Below, piece by piece: positions 16,816 to 26,586 of a DNA stretch of 39,066 nt. Below the pieces are notes generated by a model. That model made no database searches, was not told the origin of the DNA, and saw only the letters and a list, made by a program, of their open reading frames with translations. The stretch comes from Nostoc sp. GT001 (GTDB taxonomy: Bacteria; Cyanobacteriota; Cyanobacteriia; Cyanobacteriales; Nostocaceae). The DNA is taken from NCBI RefSeq assembly GCF_030382115.1, contig NZ_JAUDRJ010000003.1, positions 2,705,147-2,744,212 of the forward strand. The letters run 5' to 3'. Numbering within the stretch: the first letter of the stretch is position 1; each line of letters starts with the position of its first letter. The position numbers were made by a program, and so were the translations under genes.

Positions 16816-18498
16816 ACCGCCACGAAATAAGCTATTAAGAAAGCGTTGTTCTGCGTCTGTAGGCGGCTGTTTGTGTTTAGCAATAACGTAATTCTCTAGC
16901 CCATAACGAGGTAACTTAAGTTGATTAATTACTTCTACGACTAACTCCGAGTAAAGCCGAGAATAAAAGTCTGTGTCAGAACCTTCTAGAGGAAACTTGA
17001 GACTCCGAGGTAGACGCTGGGGAAAATAAGAACGTGTCCCATCAGCAAATTCTAAATATTTCCGTCCGGTTTCATCTGTGTGGGCATAATTATCTTTAAT
17101 AAAAGAGCGAGTGCGTCGCACCATGTGACGCTTCATCAATTCTCGCCAGTCATCAGGGTGTTCACTTTTTTCAAAGGCAGCTAAAGAACGCACAGAACAT
17201 TGATGCTTTCTAATAAACTCTAATTCTCCTATCGAACTGCCACCCAGTTCATTAATTAAAGCTTCTGGTCTTAATCCTAAATCTTGGTCTTCTAGCACAA
17301 ATAGCCGGAGTTGCGCGGAAAGGTCAAGATAACTTTTATTATATGGAGTAGCAGATAATAAAATACATTTACTTTCGTTAGTAGCAATATATTCTGTAAT
17401 TGCTCGATAACGTTTGCCTTCGCGGTTCCGTAAATTATGACTTTCATCAATTAACACAACGCGGTAACGGCGGAGTTTTGGTAACTTATTTTGTACTTGA
17501 CTAATTGGCATAACTTCGGCAAGTAACCGATAGTTATTTACATATTCTTGCCACATTGACACCAAGTTTTTTGGGCAAATAATCAGTGTTTCTAAAAAAC
17601 AATCTTCTTGTAAAATCTTGGCCAGGGCGGTTCCAACTAAAGTTTTGCCCAAACCAACCACATCACCCACTAATACGCCGCCACGCCTAGTTACATGACG
17701 GGCTGCTAGCTGTACGGCGGCTTTTTGGAAATCAAATAAGTTGTTAAATTCGCGGGGGATGCGGAATTCTGAAAGTCCGGCGATCGCTTCATGGGATAAG
17801 TGGTAAGCTATCTTGAGGTAGATGTAGTAAGGTGAAACTAGCTCTTGCCTAGCCCAACTCTGATCGATAATTTCCGCTAATTCTTGGGAAATATCTACAC
17901 AACCGTAATCTTGCCAGCGATCGCTAAACCACTTTTGCAGTTTATTACACGCATCGTGGTCTAAAATATCAACATTTAACTCCCCTTGTTTCGCCAGTCC
18001 GGGAAGGGTTAGATTACTACTACCCAAGAATCCCACAGTTGGAGTGTTAGGGTCATGACGATGTACAAGATATAACTTGGCGTGAAGAGAATGACGGAGA
18101 AACAATTTAATAACTAGTTTCTGACTTTTTAGCTGATGACTTAACCGCCGCAACCCCGCTTCATCCTGATTAGTCGGCGCACCGATAGTCAACTGCTGAC
18201 GAAATTCCGCCGCCATGCGTTTTTTAAACCGCACGATGCTACTGTTATCAATCCTTCCATCACCACTACTCAGGGAAAATGCCGCATAAACTTCATCACT
18301 AGGCAAGCTTTGCATCCCAATTAGCAAACGACAACAAGCATTTTCACTGCCAACATACTGTTCAATTAAATCATCAATTCTTCGCCAACCTCTGAGGTTG
18401 AAGTAGCCAACGCAAAAATCTGCCCGATAGGAGACTTTCAGGGTTTTTCGTAAAATCGGTAGCAATGATAAATCAATATTGTCCAAAATGCGGGGCAT
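16801..18498 (-). pseudogene. PLD-SNF2 helicase, N-terminal part
   Basis: 565 residues. Residues 1-200 form a phospholipase D-like domain with HAKLYLV (139-145, the HxK motif) and GSSNLT (159-164). Residues 255-450 form the first SNF2/DEAD half: Walker A GDVVGLGKT (278-286), DESH box (351-354) and SAT motif III (382-384). The frame breaks off at LFRGGRRSI and a TAA at 16801-16803, where intact relatives continue for many more residues (the GFCRT..FKRLESSG stretch). The second helicase half follows directly in another frame (15714-16815). Such PLD-helicases accompany Eco57I-type methylases in restriction or DISARM-like defence loci, and one lies at 10911-13277. Without motifs IV-VI this product cannot be a working helicase, though the PLD domain is intact. 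Confidence 0.85.
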
Positions 18499-18561
18499 TA
18501 TTTAAAACTCTATAAATATTTCGTACATCTGTTATATAAGTAAAAATTTTTTCCAGCCAGA

Positions 18562-18587
18562 TAGGGGCAATTCATCAATTGCCCCTA
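18562..18587. repeat. TAGGGGCAATT palindrome
   Basis: TAGGGGCAATT (18562-18572) and AATTGCCCCTA (18577-18587) form a perfect 11-bp stem with a 4-base loop CATC. The GGGGCAATTCATnAATTGCCCC hairpin is a widespread cyanobacterial intergenic repeat. It lies upstream of the helicase remnant. Confidence 0.75.
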
Positions 18588-18734
18588 CGTAAAATCAGCT
18601 ATTGTTTGCGTCTAGAACAAAACAAGGCGGGGAAAGATTTGATGTTCAATCCCCAGACACAGGAAACGATGTAATTATCAAATTATTGCAATTGGTGAAG
18701 AGTGAATAGAAATAGCGATCGCTAATATTCTCAT

Positions 18735-18765
18735 AAAAATAACCCCTGTTATAGGGGTTATTTTT
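18735..18765 (-). terminator. Strong terminator downstream of dxs
   Basis: AAAAATAACCCCT (18735-18747) and AGGGGTTATTTTT (18753-18765) form a 13-bp perfect stem with a 5-base loop; the stem itself provides the T-run on both strands. It lies 24 bp past the dxs stop, so it ends the dxs transcript and could work in both directions. Confidence 0.88.
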
Positions 18766-18788
18766 AGATAATACTGTTGATAAGTAGA

Positions 18789-20696
18789 CTAAACCACAGC
18801 AGATACTTGCTGTTTAAAGAAAGCTTGCAATACTCTCTCTGCTATTTGATGACTAGTTAAACCTAGTTCTGTCTTAGATTCATTGGGTTCAGCATGATCT
18901 ACCAACACATCTGGGACACCAAATCGCTTGACAGGAACGAGAATATCTGCATCTAGTAAAGCCTCGGCGATCGCACTACCAAAGCCACCCATTACACAGC
19001 CTTCTTCTAAGGTGACAACACGGCCGATTTTCTTCGCTAAAGGCAAAATCAACTCGGTATCCAACGGTTTAACGAAACGAGCATTAATTACAGTTGCTTC
19101 AATGCCATGTTCGCTGAGAATTTCCGCAGCTTGCATTCCTGGATAGACCATTGTGCCATAAGCAACAATTAACACGTCATCGCCTGTACGCAGAATCTCG
19201 CCTTTGCCGATTTCTAAAGGTTCCCAACCTTCTTCCATCAAGGGAACACCGTAGCCATTGCCACGAGGATAGCGCATTGCGATCGGGCCACTGGTATGGT
19301 TAACACCAGTTACTATCATGCTTTGCATTTCTGCTTCGTCTTTGGGTGCCATTATTGCTATGTTGGGAATACAACGCAGATAGGCAATGTCATACATACC
19401 TTGGTGAGTGGGGCCATCAGCACCGACAATTCCTGCCCGATCCAAGCAGAAAAATACTGGCAGGTTTTGGATGCAGACATCGTGAACTATTTGGTCGTAG
19501 GCGCGTTGCAAAAAGGTAGAATAAATAACAGCTACAGGTCGCATCCCTTCTGTTGCAAGTCCTGCTGCTAGAGTAATCGCGTGTTGTTCCGCAATACCGA
19601 CATCTATATATTGATTCGGCAGTTTTGCTTGAAGTTTATCTAAACCTGTCCCCGTTGCCATAGCCGCAGTAATGCCAACGATTTTGGGGTTTTGTTCGGC
19701 AAGTTTTACCAGAGTGTGAGAAAAGACTTTGGCATAAGCTGGGGGTTTGGGTTTATTAGAAGGAATGGCTTTGCCAGTTGCGACGTTGAAGGGGCTTTGG
19801 GCGTGGTAGCCAACTTGATCTAGTTCGGCAATTTCATAACCTTTGCCTTTCACTGTTGCCACGTGTACCAAGACTGGGCCTATTATCTGATGTGCTTGTT
19901 GGAAAGTGGCAATTAATTCTTCGAGATTATGCCCATCCACTGGCCCAATGTAGGTAAAGCCGAGTTCTTCAAAAACTGCACCTACCTTCGGAACAGCCAA
20001 GCGCTTCATACCTTCTTTGATGCGTCCGAGTTCGGGTGACAGGGATTCACCCACGAAGGGAATTTGCTTCAACTGTTCCTCAAGATTATCTTTAATAAAT
20101 TGCACCGGTTGGCTGAGGCGCATTTTGTTGAGATAGCGAGGAATCGCGCCGACGTTGCGAGATATGGACATGTCGTTGTCGTTGAGAACAACCAACAGGT
20201 TAGTTTTCGGCATATGTCCGGCATGGTTGATGGCTTCTAAAGCCATACCCCCAGTCAGTGCGCCATCCCCAATCACAGCGACAGCTTTAAATTTTTCCCC
20301 TTTCAAGTCTCGCGCTAAAGCCATGCCCAATGCTGCTGAAATACTTGTAGAAGCGTGTCCAGCCCCAAAGTGATCAAACTTGTTTTCACCCCGTTTCAGA
20401 TAGCCCGCAACTCCGTCCTTTTGTCTGAGGGTGTGGAAGCGATCGTAACGTCCTGTAAGCAGTTTGTGGGGATAAGCCTGGTGTCCTACATCCCAAATCA
20501 CTTTATCCCGATCTAAGTCCAGTGTTTGGTAAAGTCCTAGTGTTAATTCGACAACACCCAACCCTGGCCCTAAGTGTCCACCATTAACTGCTACTGTTTG
20601 AAGATGCTTATCTCGAATCTGACGGGCAATCTGTTGCAGTTGGCGAACAGATAAACCGTGCAACTGATTAGGATGGGTGATTTCGCTCAGATGCAT
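18789..20696 (-). CDS. dxs: 1-deoxy-D-xylulose-5-phosphate synthase
   Basis: DXS condenses pyruvate and glyceraldehyde-3-phosphate with thiamine diphosphate, the first step of the MEP pathway that makes isoprenoids for carotenoids, chlorophyll phytol and quinones. The 635-residue length is normal. Seen: GHQAYPHK (71-78), [10 protein letters not shown] (111-120), the ThDP-binding GDGALTGG...LNDND (143-174), and the catalytic Glu E370 in DVGIAEQH (365-372). The C-terminal transketolase domain is complete. The ATG at 20696 follows a purine-rich GAGAGG about 12 bases upstream. It is monocistronic by its flanks: a strong terminator at 18735-18765 and a 720-bp gap upstream. Confidence 0.97.
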   Translation of the reverse strand: MHLSEITHPNQLHGLSVRQLQQIARQIRDKHLQTVAVNGGHLGPGLGVVELTLGLYQTLDLDRDKVIWDVGHQAYPHKLLTGRYDRFHTLRQKDGVAGYLKRGENKFDHFGAGHASTSISAALGMALARDLKGEKFKAVAVIGDGALTGGMALEAINHAGHMPKTNLLVVLNDNDMSISRNVGAIPRYLNKMRLSQPVQFIKDNLEEQLKQIPFVGESLSPELGRIKEGMKRLAVPKVGAVFEELGFTYIGPVDGHNLEELIATFQQAHQIIGPVLVHVATVKGKGYEIAELDQVGYHAQSPFNVATGKAIPSNKPKPPAYAKVFSHTLVKLAEQNPKIVGITAAMATGTGLDKLQAKLPNQYIDVGIAEQHAITLAAGLATEGMRPVAVIYSTFLQRAYDQIVHDVCIQNLPVFFCLDRAGIVGADGPTHQGMYDIAYLRCIPNIAIMAPKDEAEMQSMIVTGVNHTSGPIAMRYPRGNGYGVPLMEEGWEPLEIGKGEILRTGDDVLIVAYGTMVYPGMQAAEILSEHGIEATVINARFVKPLDTELILPLAKKIGRVVTLEEGCVMGGFGSAIAEALLDADILVPVKRFGVPDVLVDHAEPNESKTELGLTSHQIAERVLQAFFKQQVSAVV

Positions 20697-21337
20697 ATTA
20701 TAAGGTTTTCCTCTCTAACTTCGAGTCTCGGTATTTTGATTTTCCCACGGTCGGGTTGTCCACAGAATCAAACTCTTACATTGTTACTAAGTTGTAGTGG
20801 AAAGTATAACTTCTTAATTGATAATGGGGAAAAATTTGTTAACCATTAACAATTCGTCAAATTAAATTGCAATCAGTTAATGTTATAACACATTTGGCAA
20901 TAAGTAATGCTACTTAAAAATTGTTTTTTGTCCGTATAGAAAAACAATTTTTCTAGGAGTAGTTTGCGGTATTTCCCTAAGCAGATTACTCAATTTTGCC
21001 ATCTTCAGTTAGTACAAAAGAAAGTCAAATAATTTATAACTATATATTTAGCATAATCGCTGGTAAATATTTAACAATAGTTTCTTCTCTTGTACGGTGA
21101 AAATAGCTAATTTTATCAGCGATCGCAAGTTCCTATAGCTATGAAAATATGTATCTAAAGCTACTCTATTAGTTTATATAAATATCATGTCTGGGTAATT
21201 AGTAGATTTTAACTATAATTGTCTGTAGTGAAGCAGAGCTAGCTGTGTTACCCTACCATAATGGTTAACTACCTGTAAATTGCTGTAATAATATTGACAT
21301 AGCCTGAGACTTTTCAAAATTATTCGTAAACAACAAT
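20697..21337. other. AT-rich intergenic upstream of dxs
   Basis: No gene seen over 640 bp on either strand. Contains the dxs leader and promoter region (not resolved) and a 13-bp AT-rich hairpin at 20916-20952. Confidence 0.5.
20916..20952. repeat. 13-bp AT-rich hairpin
   Basis: AAAAATTGTTTTT (20916-20928) pairs perfectly with AAAAACAATTTTT (20940-20952) around an 11-base loop. T-runs occur on both strands, so it could stop a transcript, but no gene ends nearby. Confidence 0.55.
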
Positions 21338-21366
21338 ATTTCCGACTTCTTTAAGAAGTCGGAAAT
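21338..21366 (-). terminator. Terminator-like hairpin of secreted-protein gene
   Basis: ATTTCCGACTTC (21338-21349) and GAAGTCGGAAAT (21355-21366) form a perfect 12-bp stem. On the minus strand it is followed by ATTGTTGTTT. It is 50 bp past the stop at 21417. A sister element lies at 25419-25451. Confidence 0.75.
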
Positions 21367-21416
21367 TTAAAGCTTTCGATTTTTACAAATCCAATAGGAT
21401 TGCTATATCTATATCT

Positions 21417-21857
21417 CTATTTACCAAAAGCATCTTTGATGTTATCAACAGTACGTTCAACAACATTCTTGGTGTTGTCTACTGCTTCTTTAGTCCGAGA
21501 TGCATCTTCATTTGCTCTTCTCTGAATTGTAGCGGCATCTTTCTTGGCTTTGCGCTCAATAAAGCTACCATTGTCTGTTGATTGGTCAACTTTCTTGGCA
21601 TTGCTCTTGGCAGCTTGCTTAACTTTATCTGCGGCATCATCAATGAAATTTTTGGTTCGTCCAGCATCTCTACTAGCTTTTTCTTGAGCGCGATCGCCCG
21701 CATCTGCAATCAAGGTTGCAGCAGGATCGGCCATTGCTGAGGTGTTAGAGAAAAATGCACCTTGCCAAACGAAAGCGATTGCTAACATACAAAACAGCGC
21801 TGTAGCCATCCAGCGTTTTACGGTGGAAAGCTGTTTTGCAACATAATTGGATTTCAT
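21417..21857 (-). CDS. Secreted hydrophilic LEA-like protein
   Basis: From the ATG at 21857 the product has 146 residues: a basic N-end, a hydrophobic stretch (about 17-37, MATALFCMLAIAFVWQGAFF) and a likely cleavage at SAMA-DP, then a very hydrophilic Lys/Asp/Ala-rich part. That part repeats an 11-residue-like pattern (DAGRTKNFIDDAADKVKQA, EDASRTKEAVDNTKN), as in LEA group 3 or apolipoprotein-like amphipathic helices. It is probably an exported stress or cell-envelope protein; no enzyme motif. An ATG at 21872 is in frame, but a good -10 box (TATACT at 21880-21885 minus) would place the transcript start at about 21873, leaving no leader, so I prefer 21857. Confidence 0.75.
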   Translation of the reverse strand: MKSNYVAKQLSTVKRWMATALFCMLAIAFVWQGAFFSNTSAMADPAATLIADAGDRAQEKASRDAGRTKNFIDDAADKVKQAAKSNAKKVDQSTDNGSFIERKAKKDAATIQRRANEDASRTKEAVDNTKNVVERTVDNIKDAFGK

Positions 21858-21879
21858 ACAATACAATCTCATGTGATTT

Positions 21880-21885
21880 AGTATA
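21880..21885 (-). promoter_or_regulatory. Candidate -10 box of secreted-protein gene
   Basis: TATACT on the minus strand, 5 of 6 bases matching the TATAAT consensus, with a start predicted near 21873. No good -35 hexamer is visible at the standard spacing, as is common for cyanobacterial type 2 promoters. Confidence 0.4.
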
Positions 21886-22310
21886 CTATTTCTACTTCAT
21901 TTAGCTTATTAGCCATATCGATCCCTAGATAGAAGTTCTGGCATCAATAGTTATGAAACGAATTCACTATTTTGATAGATTGAATTTTGAGTAAAGATTA
22001 TTCTCTCTCTGATCGTCAAAGGTGAAATTAAACAGTTTACAGTTTACAGACTTTGGAAATGAGCGATAGAACCCAGAAAAAAGTTAGCGATCGCCCTTCA
22101 GTTAATCAACTTGCGATCGCTTCCAGCGGGCGGTTACGCCATCGCAACTGACTTTTTACGATTGGGGCGTTTGCGTTCTGATTTTCTCTTCAGTTCAACA
22201 TCTGATGAGTGGTACACCTACTACAAAGCCAATGCTGAATTCTGACTCACCTCGACTGCGCTCGGCGACCACCTGGCTCCTGAATTCTGTTCGATAACAT
22301 AATATACCTG
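21886..22310. other. Intergenic, no gene seen
   Basis: Holds two HIP1 octamers close together (about 22088 and 22113) and a CTCGACTGCGCTCGGCGACC repeat piece near 22250. No credible frame or RNA was found. Confidence 0.5.
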
Positions 22311-23561
22311 CTACCTGCTCAACAACTTCCGGCGCAGATTATCCAACGCTGCATTCGCACTCACATGACGAATTAAAGTTCGACCTCGCACAGTTCCAAA
22401 CTGATACTCAAAACTTATCACTTCATCCTTTGGCCCGGCTAAACCAATGTAAACTAAACCCACTGGCTTCGTATCTGTCCCTCCACTTGGGCCAGCAATT
22501 CCAGTAATACTCAGTCCCCAAGTTGTTGCAAGGCGGGTTTTGACTCCAATAGCCATTTGCTCTGCAACAGTAGCACTTACTGCCCCAAATTTATCTAAAT
22601 CTTCCTGGTTAACCCCCAACAGCCTAACCTTCACCGAATTGTCATAAGAAATTACTCCACCCCAAAAGTAATCAGAACTCCCAGAAATCTCGGTCAACAT
22701 TTGCCCTAAACCGCCACCCGTGCAAGATTCTGCTACTGAAAGCGTTTCTTTTGATGCCCGCAACAACTGACCGACTACGGAAGCGAGAGTATCATTATTA
22801 ACGCCATAAAAATCCAGTCCGGCAATTTCTTTAAGTTGTTTTTCAATGGGCGCAATTAGGGCTTCTGCGGCTGCTTCTGAATTTGCTTTTGCAGAAACTC
22901 GTAATCTTACTTCCCCCTTACCTGCATAAGGGGCGACTGTGGGATTTGGCAACTTTAAATAGGAAGCAACCTTTTCCGCTAAAGCAGATTCACCAATACC
23001 CCAAAACTTTAAACTCCGGCTGTAAATAATTTCTTTACCCCAACCTTGACTTTTGAGAAATGGCACAGCTGTTTCTTCCCACATCGCGTGCATTTCACTT
23101 GGAACACCGGGAAAGGTAAAAATTGTGATTTCAGTACGAGGTTGCCAAATGATGCCGGGTGCTGTTCCAGTGGGGTTGGGTAGAATTTCTGCACCTTGGG
23201 GAATCAAAGCCTGCTTGCGGTTACTTGGTGACATAATCCGACCACGTTGGGCGAATTTCTGGGTTATGTCTTCGATGATGTCAGAACGTTCTACCAACGG
23301 AACTTTAAAAAAATCGGCGATGGTTTCGCAGGTGAGATCGTCTGGTGTTGGGCCGAGTCCACCAGTGAAAATGAGAATTTGCGCTCTGGAAATAGCAATT
23401 TCTATAACTTGCTTCAACCGTTCTGGATTATCTCCAACCACTGTTTGATAGTAGTGGGGAATACCTAGTTGCGCTAATTGTTGCGCCAAAAATTGAGCAT
23501 TGCCATTGAGGATATCTCCTAGCAATAGTTCAGTACCAACACAAATAATTTCTGCACTCAT
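22311..23561 (-). CDS. cinA: CinA-family competence/damage-inducible protein
   Basis: A 416-residue two-domain protein. The N-terminal MoCF/COG1058 domain (about 1-170) begins AEIICVGTELLLGDILNGNAQFLA and has the FTGGLGPTPDDLT motif (64-76), typical of ADP-ribose/nicotinamide-nucleotide pyrophosphatases. The C-terminal CinA/PncC domain (about 255-416) has SVAESCTGGGLG and TGIAGPSGGT, the nicotinamide-mononucleotide deamidase signature with the catalytic Ser in ESCTGG. The full protein salvages pyridine nucleotides and has been linked to natural transformation in some bacteria. The ATG at 23561 has no clear Shine-Dalgarno sequence. It follows glyA on the same strand, 111 bp apart, separated by a short tandem repeat. 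Confidence 0.95.
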   Translation of the reverse strand: MSAEIICVGTELLLGDILNGNAQFLAQQLAQLGIPHYYQTVVGDNPERLKQVIEIAISRAQILIFTGGLGPTPDDLTCETIADFFKVPLVERSDIIEDITQKFAQRGRIMSPSNRKQALIPQGAEILPNPTGTAPGIIWQPRTEITIFTFPGVPSEMHAMWEETAVPFLKSQGWGKEIIYSRSLKFWGIGESALAEKVASYLKLPNPTVAPYAGKGEVRLRVSAKANSEAAAEALIAPIEKQLKEIAGLDFYGVNNDTLASVVGQLLRASKETLSVAESCTGGGLGQMLTEISGSSDYFWGGVISYDNSVKVRLLGVNQEDLDKFGAVSATVAEQMAIGVKTRLATTWGLSITGIAGPSGGTDTKPVGLVYIGLAGPKDEVISFEYQFGTVRGRTLIRHVSANAALDNLRRKLLSR

Positions 23562-23571
23562 TAGAAGGAAT

Positions 23572-23665
23572 AGTTAGGAGTTAGGAGTTAGAAGTTAGGA
23601 GTTAGAAGTTAGGAGTTAGGAGTTCAATATTTAAAACTCATCACTCCTAATTCTTAACTCCTAAC
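23572..23665. repeat. Short tandem repeat TTAGGAG with inverted tail
   Basis: About seven units of TTAGGAG/TTAGAAG (period 7-8) occupy 23572-23624, and their complement ACTCCTAA...CTCCTAAC lies at 23643-23665. Transcripts reading from glyA towards cinA would form a long hairpin. Such heptamer repeats are a hallmark of heterocystous cyanobacteria. Confidence 0.85.
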
Positions 23666-23672
23666 TATCATG

Positions 23673-24956
23673 TCAGGCTAATGCTGGTACAGGAATTTCC
23701 AGGTGAGGATATAAGGGGAAGCGATCGCACAATGCTGCTACCCGTTGCCGACAATCTTGGGTTACTACGTCGGAATCTGGAGAAAGTAAGCGATCGCTAA
23801 TAATATTGGCAATCTCGGTAAATTCTGCTACTCCTAAGCCCCGTGTGGTCATTGCTGGCGAACCTAACCTCAGACCGCTGGTAACAAATGGTGACTGCGG
23901 ATCAAAGGGAATAGTATTCTTGTTAGCAGTAATATTCACAGTACTGACTAACTGATCTGCCTGCTTCCCAGTTAGGCTTACAGAGCGTAAATCTACCAAG
24001 ATTAAATGATTGTCAGTGCCGTTAGATACTAACTTTAAACCACGATTTTGCAGTTGTTCGGCTAAAGCACGAGCATTTTCAATTACTTGGGCAGAATAAG
24101 TTTTAAACTCAGGCTTGAGGGCTTCTCCAAAAGCTACTGCCTTACCAGCAATAACGTGTTCCAATGGCCCGCCTTGGCTGCCAGGAAAAACAGATTTATC
24201 TAGCTTTTTACCTAGTTCTGCGTCGCTAGTCAAGATCAAACCACCTCTAGGACCGCGTAGAGTCTTATGGGTAGTTGTTGTGACTACGTGACAGTGAGGA
24301 ATCGGGTCGGGATGAAGACCAGTGGCAACTAAACCAGCAATGTGAGCAATATCGGCAAGTAAGTAAGCGCCGATTTCATCAGCAATACTACGGAATTTTT
24401 CAAAGTCAATTACACGTGGATAAGCCGAATAACCACAAATCAAGAGCTTAGGACACTCCCTCAGCGCCAGCTCGCGAATTTGATCGTAGTCAAGTTGTTC
24501 TGTTTGTTGACTGACACCGTAGTGACTAACTTGGAACCACTTACCTGAAAAATTGACAGGGGAACCGTGGGTAAGATGTCCCCCATGAGACAAATCCATC
24601 CCCATAATTTTGTCCCCTGGTTCCAACAGTGACAGGAACACAGCAAAATTCGCTTGTGCGCCAGAATGGGGTTGCACATTTGCATGAGCAGCCCCAAATA
24701 TCTGTTTAGCGCGATTGATCGCTAGTTGCTCTATTTTGTCGATAAACTCACACCCGCCATAGTAGCGTTTGCCAGGTAAGCCCTCAGCATATTTATTTGT
24801 CAATACCGAACCTTGAGCCGCCAGTACAGCAGCAGACGTAAAGTTTTCACTAGCAATCAACTCCAAGTGATCTCGTTGACGCTGTAGTTCGTCGTTGATT
24901 AACCCTGCGATCGCCGGATCGCTGGAAGAAAGAAAGTCTGAATTAGTCCTAGTCAC
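23673..24956 (-). CDS. glyA: Serine hydroxymethyltransferase
   Basis: SHMT interconverts serine and glycine with tetrahydrofolate, feeding one-carbon metabolism and, in cyanobacteria, photorespiratory glycine recycling. 427 residues, normal length. The PLP lysine is K231 in [14 protein letters not shown]; the cofactor Asp is in DIAHIAG (202-208); HSGAQAN (97-103) and YYGGCEFID (65-73) are family blocks. The start is GTG at 24954-24956 (peptide begins MTRTNSDF), with AAGGA about 9 bases upstream. Its leader holds a weak CAGTCAA/TTGACTG hairpin but no recognisable glycine riboswitch. cinA follows downstream on the same strand. Confidence 0.97.
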   Translation of the reverse strand: MTRTNSDFLSSSDPAIAGLINDELQRQRDHLELIASENFTSAAVLAAQGSVLTNKYAEGLPGKRYYGGCEFIDKIEQLAINRAKQIFGAAHANVQPHSGAQANFAVFLSLLEPGDKIMGMDLSHGGHLTHGSPVNFSGKWFQVSHYGVSQQTEQLDYDQIRELALRECPKLLICGYSAYPRVIDFEKFRSIADEIGAYLLADIAHIAGLVATGLHPDPIPHCHVVTTTTHKTLRGPRGGLILTSDAELGKKLDKSVFPGSQGGPLEHVIAGKAVAFGEALKPEFKTYSAQVIENARALAEQLQNRGLKLVSNGTDNHLILVDLRSVSLTGKQADQLVSTVNITANKNTIPFDPQSPFVTSGLRLGSPAMTTRGLGVAEFTEIANIISDRLLSPDSDVVTQDCRQRVAALCDRFPLYPHLEIPVPALA

Positions 24957-25418
24957 TTGAATTATCCTTATGGAAATTTGTACAACGGCTGATTTTGCTT
25001 GGACGCAGCACCTAAATATACAGTCAAGAGCAATGGTTTTTGACTGCTGTACAGAGGGAATTAATCGTCTCCGTACTCTGGAGGTTTATTTGTGCCAACT
25101 TATTTATTATTAGATCCAAGCTCGATTAATGCATTAATTATCATAACGTTGCTTTTTGAAATCCTCACCTTGCTGCCTGTTGTGAGGTCGTTAGACAGTA
25201 TTCTTTATGAGCCTATGTTAAATAATGCTTAGGGACTTGCGTGAAAATAAAGTACCAATAAACCGAGTTTCGACTGCGCTCAACTCTCAACATCTGAGGG
25301 TTGAGCGCAGCGATGCACTGAGCGCAGTCGAAGTGTCGAAACCCTCCTGGCTGGGACACTATTAACCCGCAGATCCCTTACTGCGATCGCTGCTCTGTAG
25401 AATGATTCATGAACAACA
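24957..25418. other. glyA leader and repeat-containing gap
   Basis: The glyA leader region contains no known riboswitch. At 25270-25331 a 13-bp inverted repeat TCGACTGCGCTCA/TGAGCGCAGTCGA belongs to a dispersed family also present at 148-160. No gene seen. Confidence 0.5.
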
Positions 25419-25451
25419 AGAACCCCAACTTCTTTAATAAGTCGGGGTTCT
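25419..25451 (-). terminator. Terminator-like hairpin after small-protein gene
   Basis: AGAACCCCAACTT (25419-25431) pairs with AAGTCGGGGTTCT (25439-25451) over 13 bp with one wobble. On the minus strand it is followed by TGTTGTTC. It lies 30 bp past the stop at 25481 and shares its CAACAA flank and ACTTCTTTAA core with the hairpin at 21338-21366. Confidence 0.75.
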
Positions 25452-25480
25452 GCGGGCTGCAATTCTCACAAATCAAAAAA

Positions 25481-25732
25481 TCAAATAGGATTCATATAGC
25501 GATTTTGATAGTAAGCCAAAATCTGGTTAACTCGTTGCCGATTTTCTAAGCTAGAGTTTGGTGTCCACGAGAGACTCAAGCCAGCAATTTGACTTTGATT
25601 GTAATCAAACTGTTGGGATGACTGGGGAATTAAGTCCACTTCCACCCCTTCGATTTGACGTAAATGAGCTGCTATTTCTCTATAAACAGCTAAAGGCAAA
25701 CCAGCGAATTCAACTTTTTCCTTAGTCTCCAT
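25481..25732 (-). CDS. Small conserved-looking protein downstream of lipoprotein
   Basis: An 83-residue soluble protein I do not recognise. It has a helical N-terminal half (LAVYREIAAHLRQIEGVEVDLIP) and a C-terminal half with QIAGLSLSWTP and RVNQILAYYQNRY, suggesting a small alpha/beta domain. The ATG at 25732 lies two bases after the TAA of the lipoprotein gene, with no ribosome site of its own, so it is probably translationally coupled to it. A terminator-like hairpin follows 30 bp downstream. The tight coupling suggests the two products function together. Confidence 0.75.
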   Translation of the reverse strand: METKEKVEFAGLPLAVYREIAAHLRQIEGVEVDLIPQSSQQFDYNQSQIAGLSLSWTPNSSLENRQRVNQILAYYQNRYMNPI

Positions 25733-25734
25733 CT

Positions 25735-26586
25735 TTATGAAGCTCCCACATTAAAGGTATTTTGGAGGGGCGTTGTCACTGAAATAGCATTGCTTATAAC
25801 AGATGCAGCTGACGACGTTGATTTGACAGTCCCTTCCCCTACCATTTTGGCAACTTCAATACCATATTGTTCCAAAATCACGATGGGGTTGTAGCCCTGA
25901 TTCATTTCAATACGTTTAATTAGTACGCCATTTGCTAATCGTTGTCCCGCCTGTACATACCGACTTGTCGGCTCATCGGGTACTTTGATAATTGCCTGTG
26001 GTTCTTTACTAATTAGAACTACACCAGTCACAACCACTGCCCTTGCTAACTCAGGCTGTGCTGGCGGTGGCAATACAGAGACTAAAGTGGGGTTGGGGAC
26101 AACTTGAGGCAAAACTTTAGGCAACACTGAAGTCAAAGTAGGATTGACTTTTTTTGGTAGGGAAGAAACGTTATTTTTCTTTGGATTTAAAGCGATGCTG
26201 CGTGTTGGAAGTTTTCGTACTGCTAGTGATGCAGTCGGTAGCTTAGGAACCACGGGAACTGGTCTTCCAGATGTTTTAGCCATTCCGGGAAGAGTCTGCC
26301 CGAAAAGTTGTGCAAAAGGATCGCTTCGAGCTTTTGATACCACAAGTTCCCGTGTTCGCTCTGTAGCATTCGTGGATTGAATCAAGTTAACAGATGCAAG
26401 ATTAACTTGTGAAACCTGTTTGGCTGGTATCACTGGATTCTTAAAGGATTGAGCCGCTGGTGGCGACTTTTTTGCTATTTTGGGAACTGGCACAGGATTG
26501 ATGGCTTGTGGTGTATCTTCAGAAGCACATCCGGCGATCGCCAAAGTTAGAATAGCTGCAATTGTAATTTTTGAAGTTATGCCCAT
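25735..26586 (-). CDS. Lipoprotein with PilP/GspC-like C-terminal segment
   Basis: A 283-residue protein with a lipobox: LAIAGC with C20 as the lipidated residue. It is followed by a Pro/Ala/Ser-rich linker with little structure (about 25-185). A compact C-terminal part (about 188-260) reads VVTGVVLISKEPQAIIKVPDE...VQAGQRLANGVLIKRIE...VILEQYGIEVAKMVGEG. The order (V)xxG...(A)IIxVP...VxxGxxLxxGxxIxxI...ILEQxG resembles the beta-barrel of PilP and GspC proteins that link inner-membrane and outer-membrane parts of type IV pili and type II secretion. That likeness is my pattern reading, not a search result. The small gene at 25481-25732 is coupled to it, and a SigF-type sigma factor gene is upstream. 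AAAGG lies 4 bases before the ATG. Confidence 0.75.
   Translation of the reverse strand: MGITSKITIAAILTLAIAGCASEDTPQAINPVPVPKIAKKSPPAAQSFKNPVIPAKQVSQVNLASVNLIQSTNATERTRELVVSKARSDPFAQLFGQTLPGMAKTSGRPVPVVPKLPTASLAVRKLPTRSIALNPKKNNVSSLPKKVNPTLTSVLPKVLPQVVPNPTLVSVLPPPAQPELARAVVVTGVVLISKEPQAIIKVPDEPTSRYVQAGQRLANGVLIKRIEMNQGYNPIVILEQYGIEVAKMVGEGTVKSTSSAASVISNAISVTTPLQNTFNVGAS

Noticed and set aside
24957..25100. Glycine riboswitch in the glyA leader
   Set aside because: I could not find the paired glycine-aptamer cores; only one weak 7-bp hairpin is present.
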